Origin: a virus
Length of the DNA: 40,004 nucleotides
Virus record (IMG/VR): IMGVR_UViG_3300025087_000178
Location: 1 to 40,004 of that record
Reading direction: 5' to 3' (one strand)
How positions within the stretch are numbered: the first letter of the stretch is position 1; every line of letters begins with the position of its first letter. Of this stretch, positions 16,596 to 25,250 are shown one piece after another. Under the pieces are notes generated by a model. It was not told the DNA's origin, searched no databases, and worked only from the letters and a program-made list of their open reading frames with translations. The position numbers and the translations under genes are program-made.

Positions 16596-17555
16596 ATGAA
16601 CACAATTACCAATTACCAATCACCAATTACCCTGCAACTTCACTGGCTCGATCAATTCCAGTCATATCTTGAAACTGACTACCGCAAAATCACACATCGC
16701 CAGTTGAGTGGCAGTTCTATTAAAACTGCAATCCAACGTGTGCGCGAATTTGCCTTGTGGTATGAAGCCGAATTCAAACAAAGCTTCAACCCTGCCGAAC
16801 TGGTCAACTACCATTTCATCGCATTCCGCAAACATTCTCTTAACGAGGCAAAGGTCAAAGCGCGGACGTGGAATTCACGTCTATGGGCGCTCACCATTCT
16901 GTGCCAATGGATAGATGTGCCCGAATTGATCGAAGGCGTAACGGGCAAAAAACATGACCAGCTTTCAGAGAAATACCGCTCCCTGACCAAAAAAGAACGC
17001 AATGATTTGATCGTGACCTGCCAGAAGGATGTTCGCGGCTCTGTCACCCAATTTGATTATTACTGCGCTGTACGCGACTATGCCATGATCGCCGTGATGC
17101 TTGAAGCAGGTCTGCGCGTGGCTGAATGCGCGGCTCTCGACGTGGATGATATTGTCATCGGCGAACGTTCGGGGCATGTGCTGGTGCGTGATGGCAAGGG
17201 AGAGAAGGAACGCAAAGTGCCGCTGACTGTGGAACTTGTCCGCCCTGCATTAAAAGCGTGGATCGAAGTGCGCGGCGCGGCTCAAACCTCCGCCCTGTGG
17301 CTGGGCAAAACAACCGAGCGACTCAGCGCCCGAAGCATGGAGCGCATCGTCAAAGGCATCTCTTCTCGAATTAGTTCGCCTGAAATTACCCCCCATTGCC
17401 TGCGCTACGAGTTTGAGAAGAACCTCCAGCGCAGCAAAGGCATGGACATTGTAGACATCAGCCGCTTGCTGGGTCACAACTCCATCGAAGTCACCAAACG
17501 CTATCTGCGCTCTTCGATGGATGATCTACTGTCCGCTATGGAAGGGGTGATGTGA
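16596..17555 (+). CDS. Tyrosine recombinase / integrase
   Basis: A 319-aa protein with all catalytic residues visible: R174 (AGLRVAECAAL), K201 or K204 (GKGEKERKVPL), H267 and R270 (PHCLRYEF), H294 (LLGHNS) and Y303 (KRYL). The N-terminal 120 residues fit a SAM-like core-binding domain. GAGG precedes the ATG at 16596; an in-frame start at 16509 lies inside the previous gene. It sits in the early region, away from the serine integrase, so it may act as an accessory recombinase, for example in dimer resolution, or as a second integrase. Its first codons are made of an AATTACC tandem repeat. Confidence 0.9.
   Translation: MNTITNYQSPITLQLHWLDQFQSYLETDYRKITHRQLSGSSIKTAIQRVREFALWYEAEFKQSFNPAELVNYHFIAFRKHSLNEAKVKARTWNSRLWALTILCQWIDVPELIEGVTGKKHDQLSEKYRSLTKKERNDLIVTCQKDVRGSVTQFDYYCAVRDYAMIAVMLEAGLRVAECAALDVDDIVIGERSGHVLVRDGKGEKERKVPLTVELVRPALKAWIEVRGAAQTSALWLGKTTERLSARSMERIVKGISSRISSPEITPHCLRYEFEKNLQRSKGMDIVDISRLLGHNSIEVTKRYLRSSMDDLLSAMEGVM
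16604..16631 (+). repeat. AATTACCA short tandem repeat within recombinase start
   Basis: Four units of the ATTACCA/TCACCA type encode ITNYQSPIT at the N-terminus of the tyrosine recombinase. Similar repeats are widespread in cyanobacterial and Chloroflexota genomes (from memory). In-frame invasion of the N-terminus by the repeat seems likely. Confidence 0.5.
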
Positions 17556-17839
17556 TGGCTGCTGGACAATTACCGAGACCTGGAAGTGAATTTGGACCTT
17601 GTTTGACCGAGGAGTGCGGTCACATTGATTGCGGACAAACGCGAGAAATGGCAAAGCAGGAATGCAGATATTGCCGCAAGCCAATTGGATACGACCGTCG
17701 TTTTTATATTCTGCCGTCAGAGCAGAATGCAACGCGCGGCGAGTTGGTTCATGCCACATGTCATGAAGACGCGATTGTTACTGAGCAAGAAAAACAAATA
17801 CTCGCGGAAATATTGAATGAGGGAGCAATAAAGCAATGA
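17555..17839 (+). CDS. Small zinc-binding protein
   Basis: A 94-aa protein whose ATG overlaps the recombinase stop. Cys pairs at CLTEECGHIDCGQ and CRYCRKPIG, followed by HATCHED, suggest a zinc ribbon or treble-clef fold. The pattern CRxCRKPIGYxRRF is of a type common in small phage proteins. It is co-transcribed with the Toprim gene, whose start it overlaps (ATGA). Role unknown. Confidence 0.6.
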   Translation: MAAGQLPRPGSEFGPCLTEECGHIDCGQTREMAKQECRYCRKPIGYDRRFYILPSEQNATRGELVHATCHEDAIVTEQEKQILAEILNEGAIKQ

Positions 17840-18735
17840 AAGAAAAATTTGTTGATCACAAGTTCAACGCCGCAAGCCTCAAAGTGATTGAGATTGCAAA
17901 CGGCATTTTGAATGAATATCGCGCGATGGGGTATCGTCTGAGTCTACGCCAGTTGTATTACCAACTTGTGGCACGCGACTATATCGAGAATTCGGTCAAG
18001 TCCTATAAACGGATTGGCAACCTGATCAGCGATGCGCGCCTGGCTGGATTAGTCGATTGGGGAATGATAGAAGATCGTGGGCGTGAGACGGTCATCCCGA
18101 CTGCGTGGACATCACCTGCGCAGATCGTGCGAGCTGCAGCAAGTCAATTCCGTGTGGATCGCTGGCAGGGTCAGCCTTGTCATGTGGAGGTCATGGTTGA
18201 GAAGGACGCACTGAGCGGCATTCTGGAGCCAGTCTGCAGAGAGATGCACGTAAGGTTTACAGCCAATAAAGGCTACAGCTCGTCATCGGCAATGTATGAA
18301 GCGGGAAAGCGCATTGGCGATGCGATGAATAAATACGGCAGGATAGTCCATTTGTTTTATTTGGGAGATCACGATCCCAGCGGGATTGATATGACACGTG
18401 ATATTCGAGAGCGCCTTGGCATGTTTGCTGAGAGCGATGGGATTCAAGTCCATCGGCTGGCGCTCAATTATGACCAGGTAGAGCAGTGGCAACCACCAGA
18501 GAACCCCGCAAAGGAAACAGATAGTCGGTATCAAGCTTATGCAGAGAAGTTTGGAGAATCGTCCTGGGAACTGGACGCAGTCGAGCCGCGCACGCTGGCT
18601 GACCTTGTACGTGATGGTATTACAGACTTGATAGACCAAGATCAGTGGGACGAAGTCATGCAAGAAGAGAAGCGAATGCGTGATGAGTTGCAGAGTTTTG
18701 CTGATGAATATGAAAACAGAGAAGATGGCGAGTAA
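17836..18735 (+). CDS. Stand-alone Toprim protein (Spo11/TopoVI-A-like)
   Basis: A 299-aa protein. Residues 30-75 contain LSLRQLYYQLVARDYIENSV and a winged-helix-like stretch. The Toprim core follows: VEKDALSGIL (acid Glu), then YLGDHDPSGIDM (DxD) at about 176-187. The C-terminus is acidic. This combination resembles the topoisomerase VI A / Spo11 Toprim module used alone in phages. There is no clear catalytic Tyr domain, so cleavage like Spo11 is not claimed. It lies just upstream of the primase-helicase, pointing to DNA replication or repair. Confidence 0.65.
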   Translation: MKEKFVDHKFNAASLKVIEIANGILNEYRAMGYRLSLRQLYYQLVARDYIENSVKSYKRIGNLISDARLAGLVDWGMIEDRGRETVIPTAWTSPAQIVRAAASQFRVDRWQGQPCHVEVMVEKDALSGILEPVCREMHVRFTANKGYSSSSAMYEAGKRIGDAMNKYGRIVHLFYLGDHDPSGIDMTRDIRERLGMFAESDGIQVHRLALNYDQVEQWQPPENPAKETDSRYQAYAEKFGESSWELDAVEPRTLADLVRDGITDLIDQDQWDEVMQEEKRMRDELQSFADEYENREDGE

Positions 18736-19101
18736 TTAATATCAACCGCCAATAATCACAGGTCAGTTCGCCATGTCCACCCGCCGCGCCAATCACTCTG
18801 TATCAGTAGTAGAAAGAATCCCAATGTTCACCATATTCATGTGCGTATGGTGGCATGGGCAGGCACACCACCAGAAACGCGCGGCTGTGTCAGTAATAGG
18901 CATTATGCGACACAAAGTGCGTGATAGCGGGCATACCTGGCGGTTAGATTGGGCTGTAAGGCAAACATTATCTGTCGCATAAGGTAGAGAGGCAAGGGGG
19001 GTGGGGGTGTTCGGCGAATTGTTTTGGTTTTGCGGGTAGGTGTGTGGCAGCACGGCTCGGATAGTTATAAAAATTCTGGAAAAACGCTGGAGAAAATGTT
19101 C
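18736..19101. other. Intergenic region with 10-bp inverted repeat before the primase gene
   Basis: About 365 bases with no convincing gene. TTATGCGACA at 18903-18912 pairs with TGTCGCATAA at 18973-18982, enclosing 60 nt. AACCGCCAATAA at 18744-18755 resembles two copies downstream of the parR-like gene. A G-rich stretch lies near 18994-19010. It may hold a promoter, a structured RNA or a regulatory site. A 69-codon frame at 18773-18982 is not credible as a gene. Confidence 0.45.
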
Positions 19102-22100
19102 ATGGATAACTTTGTGGCAGAGTTGAAAAAAAGGATCAGAATTGAAGATGTCATCAGCGAGACTGTTGAGTTGGATAAAGGCAACAGGCGTGGATATACG
19201 CGCGGGGCGAAACGCGGCGCAGGCGAACATGGCTTGGTTGTTGATCTGGACGGTCAGCGTTTTTCGTGGAATGGGAATGCTGAATATGGTGGCGGCAGAT
19301 ACAACGATGTGATCTATTGGGTGATGGTTCGTGACCGTGTTGACTTCAAACATGCGTTGGAAACGCTTGCACGCAAGGCGGGGATGGAATTACCGAAGTG
19401 GAATGAAGAGCAACAAGTGAAATTCGCCGCTGTGCGCAAGCAGGAAGATGTATTGGAAACCGCCCAGCGTATTTTTGCTGAATGGCTTTGGAAAGATGAG
19501 AAGGCATTGGCATATGTGCGCGGTCGTAGGTGGACAGATGAGACGATTAAGGCGGCAGGGCTAGGCTTCACTGGATATGGGACGACCACTGAATATGAAC
19601 TTATGAAGAACGCTATTGCTGCTACTGAGGATTTGCACTCGCCCGCGGCGGTTGCGATTCTGGGACTGCGGGGCGGCGTGAAGAGTTGGTGCGAGAAGCG
19701 CGGCATACAGCCAAAAATCAACTGGGAGGAAAAAGATTTCATACCGTCCATGTTGGGATGGAAAGATAAATTCGGTCTTATTTACCCATGTATTTATTTT
19801 GGGAGAACCACTTATTTATATCGCCGCCATCTGATGCTGAATGAAGATAAATCTGCATTGATCGGTTCGGATGAGCCGAAAAGCTATAACCTACCAGAGG
19901 CATTGATTGGCAATCGCCAATTATTTTTCAATCATGTTTATTCGCCGCGTGCTGAGCGAGTTGTGTTTGTTGAGGGACCTGGGGACGCGGTGACGCTCGG
20001 ACAGTGGGGGGTGGATGCTGTTGCTATCGCTGGAACAGCCTGGGGCGATCACGAAGCAGCTCTTCGTCAATTGAGGGAAGCGAAGTTTGGGGATGCTCCC
20101 GCACACGAGGCTTTGTATATCGCGTTGGATTCGGATAAGGCAGGGAGTGAATCGGTGCGCGGCAAAAACGGTGAGTGGCCGTTGGTCGAAATCCTTGGAC
20201 CCATGTGCAGAGTGATCGAGTGGCCAGAGAAGGATGCAAATGACTGGCTGCAGATGATGGTCAAAAGCGAGATCGTACTGGACGATCAAAAGATAATGGC
20301 GGCGCAACAAATCGGAGCGGCGAAGCCTTTGGCGCTGCAGGTGGCAAAGTGGGCAGGCTTGCAAACCGATGACCATTCAAAGAGCAAGGCATTGACACGC
20401 GCGTTTCAGGTCATTGCGCAAATGGGTGATGAGAATTTGGTCATGCAATACGTTGGTGATTTCCTCGGAGCGTTTCGACCTTTGGGCGAGACCGTGAAGG
20501 GCGTGCGCGAATTCACACGGCTGCTTAAGAAGGCAATGGGTAAGAGTGAAGAGGGCGATGAGCGGAAAGAAGAGGTCATTTACACCTACGGCGGGCGGAT
20601 CGGTGATTGGCTGTTGGAATATTGCTATGATGATGAAAAGGGTAAGGCGCGATTCGCCTATCGAGATCCAAATGGAAAGGTTGATGAGGCTGACGATCTA
20701 TTGATCGATGGTAAACGTTATAAGCCGAAATTCCCAGACGACAAAATGATAACGAAGGGCGCGATCCAATTCCCTTCGGGGCTGGCGCGGCGTGAGGATG
20801 GAAGCATCGACCGCAAGAGCACGCGCGAATTGACCACCATCATTGCGATCACGGTCCGCAAGAATTACTTGTTTCGAGATATGAAGTGGCCGCAGCTCGC
20901 ATCCTATTGGATCATGGGAACGTGGATGTATGACAATTTCAGCGAGTTGGTGTACCTGCGCATGGTGGGCGATGCTGGAGCGGGAAAGAGCGCGTTGTTG
21001 AATCTGATTGGCGGCATGTGTTACCGCTCGATCAAGATGAGCGGTGCGGACAGCGAAAGCACGTTCTTCCGGGTGGTGGATGATTTTCGGGGGACCATCC
21101 TTTTTGAAGAGGCTGACCTGCCCGATAACAGCGGGGCGGATAACCCAATCGTCAAATTCGTGAATCTGGGTGCGATGCGCGGGAATTACATCTATCGCAA
21201 TGAAGAGTTTATTGATGGTGATGGAAATAAAGGCTGGCGTCCGACACCGTTTGAGACCTACTGTCCAAAGATGTTTGCTATGCGCGGGGACTTCATGGAT
21301 AACGCTGTTGCCAGCCGTGCGATCTCGTTGAAGTTGACTTCAGCAGAGACTTCTGAACTGCGTGATGCGGGCATTCCATTGCGTTTGTCGCGGCTGGTGA
21401 TGCGGAGCCTGAAACGAATTCAGAACCTGTGTTTGACATGGCGCTTGCATGAATATTCTTTAGAGGAACGTGAATTAGGCTGGGACCTTGTGGACGTGGA
21501 GATCCCCGCACGCTTCAACCAGGTGACGATGCCAATGAAAAGTTTGGCGATGAATGTGGACGGTTCGCGCGATGAAGAATTTTTGAACCAGATCACGATG
21601 CTGCTGCGTAGCCATTACCAGGACATCGTGGGCGAGAATTCAACGACGTGGGAAGCGCGTGTGGCGGAAGCTATTTGGAAGATGTACACCTACTCAGATC
21701 TGCGGTCTCGCATGGTAATCAAGGATGATGGCGAGATCTATATCAAGGTTGGGGATGTATCTGCATTGGCAAACAATATCGCTGATGAAATGAACGAGGA
21801 AGGCGCGGACTTGCGGATCAAGAAAGATGAAGGCGCGGAAGATGGGTCGCCCGCTGCGCGGAAAGGCAAGAAGAATTTTGACCTTTCAGCCCAGCGTGTG
21901 GGCAGGATCATCCGCGATAAATTTCAACTTTATACGCCTCCCCGAACTGGCAAAGGTATTTACTTCCTTTGGGACGATGGAAAGATGATGGCTATTGGAA
22001 AGAAATATGGGGCACTGCCTGCAATGGAGAAAATCGAGAAAGCGCGGCAGGAAATGGCGGCTTTACGGGCCAAGAAGGCAGTCACGCTGCCATTGATCGT

Positions 22101-22161
22101 GGATGAAACAGATCCTTCGACTGCGCTCCTCTCCGCTCAGGACGAAGAGGAAGCGGTGTAG
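19102..22161 (+). CDS. Primase-helicase fusion
   Basis: A 1019-aa protein from the ATG at 19102, 9 bases after GGAG; an ATG at 19096 is also possible. Residues 1-95 resemble a DnaG-type N-terminal domain but have no Cys zinc ligands. The Toprim core lies at about 285-345 (VFVEGPGDAVTL and IALDSDKAGSES). A helicase ATPase follows at about 620: GDAGAGKS (Walker A), TILFEEAD (Walker B), then NLGAMRGNYIYRN. Both activities needed to prime and unwind phage DNA are therefore in one chain. It is directly followed by the iteron cluster, consistent with origin-linked replication. Confidence 0.88.
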   Translation: MDNFVAELKKRIRIEDVISETVELDKGNRRGYTRGAKRGAGEHGLVVDLDGQRFSWNGNAEYGGGRYNDVIYWVMVRDRVDFKHALETLARKAGMELPKWNEEQQVKFAAVRKQEDVLETAQRIFAEWLWKDEKALAYVRGRRWTDETIKAAGLGFTGYGTTTEYELMKNAIAATEDLHSPAAVAILGLRGGVKSWCEKRGIQPKINWEEKDFIPSMLGWKDKFGLIYPCIYFGRTTYLYRRHLMLNEDKSALIGSDEPKSYNLPEALIGNRQLFFNHVYSPRAERVVFVEGPGDAVTLGQWGVDAVAIAGTAWGDHEAALRQLREAKFGDAPAHEALYIALDSDKAGSESVRGKNGEWPLVEILGPMCRVIEWPEKDANDWLQMMVKSEIVLDDQKIMAAQQIGAAKPLALQVAKWAGLQTDDHSKSKALTRAFQVIAQMGDENLVMQYVGDFLGAFRPLGETVKGVREFTRLLKKAMGKSEEGDERKEEVIYTYGGRIGDWLLEYCYDDEKGKARFAYRDPNGKVDEADDLLIDGKRYKPKFPDDKMITKGAIQFPSGLARREDGSIDRKSTRELTTIIAITVRKNYLFRDMKWPQLASYWIMGTWMYDNFSELVYLRMVGDAGAGKSALLNLIGGMCYRSIKMSGADSESTFFRVVDDFRGTILFEEADLPDNSGADNPIVKFVNLGAMRGNYIYRNEEFIDGDGNKGWRPTPFETYCPKMFAMRGDFMDNAVASRAISLKLTSAETSELRDAGIPLRLSRLVMRSLKRIQNLCLTWRLHEYSLEERELGWDLVDVEIPARFNQVTMPMKSLAMNVDGSRDEEFLNQITMLLRSHYQDIVGENSTTWEARVAEAIWKMYTYSDLRSRMVIKDDGEIYIKVGDVSALANNIADEMNEEGADLRIKKDEGAEDGSPAARKGKKNFDLSAQRVGRIIRDKFQLYTPPRTGKGIYFLWDDGKMMAIGKKYGALPAMEKIEKARQEMAALRAKKAVTLPLIVDETDPSTALLSAQDEEEAV

Positions 22162-22435
22162 GTGAACAAGTGAACAGAAAATGCCTGCTGAGGGTGCAAT
22201 ACATTATGTTTTGTATCCTGTGGCTGAAAAGTGCTTCACTTGTTCATTGGACGGTAAAAATGGCTTTTTTGAGGCTTTTACCCTTGTTTTTGGTCACTTA
22301 CTTCATTATTTACTATCTATATATATATGAAGAAGTGAATAAGTATGAACAACATGGTAACAGTATGCGTCAATTTGCCTTGTATGTAATGAACAAGTGA
22401 ACTTCAAAAAAATGGCATGTTCATAGACGTTCACT
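22162..22435. other. Iteron-like repeats: candidate replication origin
   Basis: The 12-mer TGAACAAGTGAA occurs exactly at 22163-22174 (+), 22235-22246 (-) and 22390-22401 (+). It occurs with one mismatch at 22328-22339 (+) and in a degenerate form at 22294-22305 (-). GTTCA half-sites lie at 22419 and 22429. An AT-rich run (TACTATCTATATATATATG, about 22312-22329) lies in the middle. The cluster directly follows the primase-helicase gene. This is the layout of an iteron origin, though no RepA-like initiator was recognised. A 76-codon hydrophobic frame across it (22170-22400) is probably not a gene. Confidence 0.65.
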
Positions 22436-22502
22436 AAATTCCTGTTACTTAGGCACTTACTACCCCAAAAATGGCGAAATTGTCAGACAATTGGAGCAAA
22501 AT

Positions 22503-22790
22503 ATGGATAAACATTTTGTTGGTCAAGGTCAAAATTCGGGCGGGGATTCTCCTGCTTCGGTTTCTGGTGGAACATCTTTGGTGGTGCGGTTGTTTATGGA
22601 GTTCGTTTGTGGGCGGGTGGCTGTACATGTGCCGCAGAATGAGTTCGTTACTGTGGCTGTGGGAGTTGAGGAGCGGTATTGCCTGAAATGTTTTGTGACT
22701 GGACTGTGGGATGTTTGGATTGGACGGCATGACGGGCTGAGTTTCAGGCTAGGGCGCTGCCGTGTGTGCGGAAAGGAGAAGACGTTATGA
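22503..22790 (+). CDS. Small zinc-ribbon-like protein
   Basis: This 95-aa protein starts at the ATG 8 bases after GGAG. Two CxxC pairs (CLKC and CRVC near the C-terminus) suggest zinc binding. The N-terminus is Gly/Ser-rich and disordered-looking. The stop overlaps the next start (ATGA). It is the first gene after the putative origin. Function unknown. Confidence 0.5.
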   Translation: MDKHFVGQGQNSGGDSPASVSGGTSLVVRLFMEFVCGRVAVHVPQNEFVTVAVGVEERYCLKCFVTGLWDVWIGRHDGLSFRLGRCRVCGKEKTL

Positions 22791-23083
22791 ATTCCGTTTT
22801 GGTAAATAACCCGGCGTTGGATCGCTATTTTGTGGACCAAGATCTGAGGGAGTGGTGTGATGGTTGGTGGATGAAATTCCGCTTTGGTGATGTGCTGGTG
22901 TTGATTTTGAATGAGTACCAGTATTTTACCGAGATGTGGGTGTGGCACATGGGAAGTTTGAAATTTATTGAATATGTGAACTATGCGGATGTGATGGACA
23001 TTTTGAACCTGTTGGCGCAAGAGGTTGAGAAGGTGCCCAGCCTGGAATATCCGTTGGTTGTGGAGGGAGTTTGCGATGAATAG
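22787..23083 (+). CDS. Hypothetical protein (98 aa)
   Basis: It starts at the ATG overlapping the previous stop, with GGAG 9 bases upstream. Aromatic-rich: DLREWCDGWWMKFRFGDVLV and YFTEMWVWHMGSLKFIEYV. It looks like a compact alpha/beta protein. It belongs to the gene run leading to the ParM-like gene and overlaps the next gene by 8 bases. No family recognised. Confidence 0.55.
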   Translation: MNSVLVNNPALDRYFVDQDLREWCDGWWMKFRFGDVLVLILNEYQYFTEMWVWHMGSLKFIEYVNYADVMDILNLLAQEVEKVPSLEYPLVVEGVCDE

Positions 23084-23948
23084 TGAGCCGCGTGTTTGGA
23101 AGTGGATGGTGCCTGCGATGGCGATGGTGGCGATGATCCCGCTGGCGATGTGGGTGACGATGATTGCGGAGCGGAATACGTGGGAGTGGTTTGGGTTTTG
23201 CAGTTATCTAGTTTATGGTCTGATGCCAGTGTTTGGCTTGCAGGCTTGGGCGGCGTACCAGGCATATTATCGCCATTTGTCTGTGCAGGATTACATTGAT
23301 AAGCGGAATGCGATGACAACCACGGCGGAGACTCGTTTGTTTGATTATGCACACACAATGCACCCCGACACAGTAAAGATGCTGTTGATGCATAGGAAGT
23401 CGAAGTGGCGGGTGAAGGAAACAAAATTGACTGAGTTGGTGGATTGGGTATTGGATGCTGATCCGCGAATTCATGCGGGATTGGTTGAGTATGTGCTTGA
23501 GCATTCGACACAATATGCGATGATGGCAATGAGCAATCATTTCAGTGACAAGGCTTTTTCTTTTGACCCTGAAAAACTGATCACGGACTATGAGCAATAT
23601 CGGGCGTTCCATCGGTTGTTGGTGAATCGGATGATGGCGACTGAGGCATTGGGTAATCAGCCGGGGCAGTGGATCGAGCCATGGAATCCTGAGTTGGTGG
23701 CAAGACAGTTTGGGATTGGGCTGGAGGAGGATGCAGAGGAGGCGGTGATGATGGAGGTGCCGAAGGTTGATGAGGCACAGAAGATGGTTGCAGTTCAACC
23801 TCGGGCAGTTGTAGAGGAAGAGGATGTAGCGACTGATGCGGAGATGGCAAAGGTCAGAGAGCTGCAAGAAGAACATAGGCGCAGGTTTGGAATGGACGTA
23901 AGGCAATATTTGGAATTGAAAAACAACCAATTAAAAAAGGAGAAATAA
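23076..23948 (+). CDS. Membrane protein upstream of parM-like gene
   Basis: A 290-aa protein from the ATG at 23076 with GGAG upstream. Two membrane helices lie at about 10-32 and 40-65 (VWKWMVPAMAMVAMIPLAMW and FCSYLVYGLMPVFGLQAW). A cytoplasmic helical domain follows, with an acidic C-terminus rich in Val/Glu and a final REL..EHRRRFGMDV region. It ends 3 bases before the ParM-like gene. A membrane link to partition or replication is conceivable; no family recognised. Confidence 0.55.
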   Translation: MNSEPRVWKWMVPAMAMVAMIPLAMWVTMIAERNTWEWFGFCSYLVYGLMPVFGLQAWAAYQAYYRHLSVQDYIDKRNAMTTTAETRLFDYAHTMHPDTVKMLLMHRKSKWRVKETKLTELVDWVLDADPRIHAGLVEYVLEHSTQYAMMAMSNHFSDKAFSFDPEKLITDYEQYRAFHRLLVNRMMATEALGNQPGQWIEPWNPELVARQFGIGLEEDAEEAVMMEVPKVDEAQKMVAVQPRAVVEEEDVATDAEMAKVRELQEEHRRRFGMDVRQYLELKNNQLKKEK

Positions 23949-23951
23949 GCA

Positions 23952-24926
23952 ATGGAAACAAAAACAATGATCTCGGTTGGTTTCGACGGTGGGTTTGGCG
24001 GCATGAAAATGTGGAGTCATGCTGGCGGGTTGGAGATGCTTTCTCAAGTGGCTACCAATGGCGGCGGGCATTTCGAAGGGATGATCGGTCTGAAACAAAC
24101 GGAGCGTCCGTTGATGATCGAGACTACAGACGGCCAATTCTATGTTGGGGCGCGGTCGCACAATTACGGGCGGCGGGTTGAGAACATGAGTTTTGATCGT
24201 TTCGGTGGAAGTCCTGAGATGCGGGCGATGGTGTACGGTATTTTCACGAAATATATCGAAACCAACGGCGCTTTCGATGCTCCGCTTTCGGTGATGGTGG
24301 GTCTTCCGCTGGCGATGATGGGTGAGGATTTGAAGGAAAGCCGTCTTGCCATTCGCCGCTGGATGATCGGGCGGCATGATTGGGAGGCAAACGGCAAGCC
24401 TTACAGTGTGGAAGTGGGGCGGGTGCGCTGGAATTCGCAACCTGTGGGCGCGCTGTTTGATTATGTGATGAATTTTGACGGTCAGCCTGTGGCAGGGCAT
24501 GAGCGCGCTTTGCGTGAGCGCATTGGCGTTTTGAGCGTTGGAATGAACACAGTTGAAAAGATGGTGATCGATAACCAGACGTTGAATGAGGCTTTGACTG
24601 ACAGCGATAAACTCGGCGTCCGTCGCCTACTGGAATTGACTGGTGTGAAAATGTCGATTGGTGAGCGGGATGTGATGCTGCGCAATGGAAACCTAAAATA
24701 TAAAGATAAATTGCCTGTGTGGGCGAGTGAGGTCAACGGGTGTATCGAGCGAAAATGGGGAGAGGATTTGGAGAGCTTTTCAGCGGTGCTGGTGGTTGGG
24801 GGCGGGGCGCTGTTGCTGGGTAATATGCTCAATCTGGTTGCAGGCGGTGTGAATAAGGCAGTTGTTACTGAGAACCCTGTCCTTTCGATTGCGAGCGGGC
24901 TTTATAAACTGGATAAGGCAAAATAA
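23952..24926 (+). CDS. parM: ParM/StbA-like actin ATPase (plasmid partition)
   Basis: A 324-aa protein with actin-family features. The phosphate-1 loop is GFDGGFGGMKM at 10-20 (DxGxGxxK with D12, G14, G16, K19). Phosphate-2 is weak (VLSVGMNTVEKMV, without the usual DIG). The adenosine motif is VVGGGALLLG near 285-295. Length matches ParM (about 320 aa). The gene directly downstream has the right size for the adaptor ParR. Such filaments push sister plasmids apart. On a phage genome this points to an extrachromosomal, plasmid-like prophage state (inference). The symbol is by family similarity only. Confidence 0.7.
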   Translation: METKTMISVGFDGGFGGMKMWSHAGGLEMLSQVATNGGGHFEGMIGLKQTERPLMIETTDGQFYVGARSHNYGRRVENMSFDRFGGSPEMRAMVYGIFTKYIETNGAFDAPLSVMVGLPLAMMGEDLKESRLAIRRWMIGRHDWEANGKPYSVEVGRVRWNSQPVGALFDYVMNFDGQPVAGHERALRERIGVLSVGMNTVEKMVIDNQTLNEALTDSDKLGVRRLLELTGVKMSIGERDVMLRNGNLKYKDKLPVWASEVNGCIERKWGEDLESFSAVLVVGGGALLLGNMLNLVAGGVNKAVVTENPVLSIASGLYKLDKAK

Positions 24927-24928
24927 AA

Positions 24929-25228
24929 ATGGCGGCTCCGAAGAAACCCGGCAAGGTACGACATTTTCATATTGATCCTTATTTGAGGGTCAAGCATGAT
25001 GATCTATCAATGTCGTTTGCCAATGATAAAAGGGTTGATCGTTTTCTAATCTGGTGGGATGGATTGCCATCCCGCCAGCGGACGAAAATGGCGCTGGAGT
25101 TGTTGGTTGCCGCGTGTAATGGTGAGCTGGGGATTGCGCCTGGTGTCGTGATGGAAGGTAACGAGAGCGCGGAGAATAAGTCTGCGCTGGATGAGTTATT
25201 GAAGAATATGGTGTTTGATGAAGAATGA
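24929..25228 (+). CDS. Candidate ParR-like partition adaptor
   Basis: A 99-aa protein starting 2 bases after the ParM-like gene. It has a basic N-terminus, a possible ribbon-helix-helix segment (RHFHIDPYLRVKHDDLSM), helices with RVDRFLIWWDGLPSRQRTKMALELLV, and an acidic tail. ParR proteins are small DNA-binding RHH proteins encoded right after ParM, and this fits in size and position. The RHH assignment is tentative. Confidence 0.5.
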   Translation: MAAPKKPGKVRHFHIDPYLRVKHDDLSMSFANDKRVDRFLIWWDGLPSRQRTKMALELLVAACNGELGIAPGVVMEGNESAENKSALDELLKNMVFDEE

Positions 25229-25250
25229 TCCTGGTTTTGATTTGCTTTTG

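Noticed and set aside
16604-16631. Possible CRISPR-like repeat
   Set aside because: Units are 7-8 bases and tandem without spacers; it is a short tandem repeat inside a gene.
18773-18982. 69-codon frame in the gap before the primase
   Set aside because: No ribosome site, odd composition, and the end falls in an inverted repeat. More likely non-coding.
22170-22400. 76-codon hydrophobic frame after the primase-helicase
   Set aside because: It runs through the iteron-like repeats and AT-rich core, has no ribosome site, and its composition follows the AT-rich DNA. A gene there is unlikely.
23208-23930. 240-codon frame on the minus strand
   Set aside because: Opposite the membrane protein before parM; repetitive Leu/His/Arg composition indicates a shadow.
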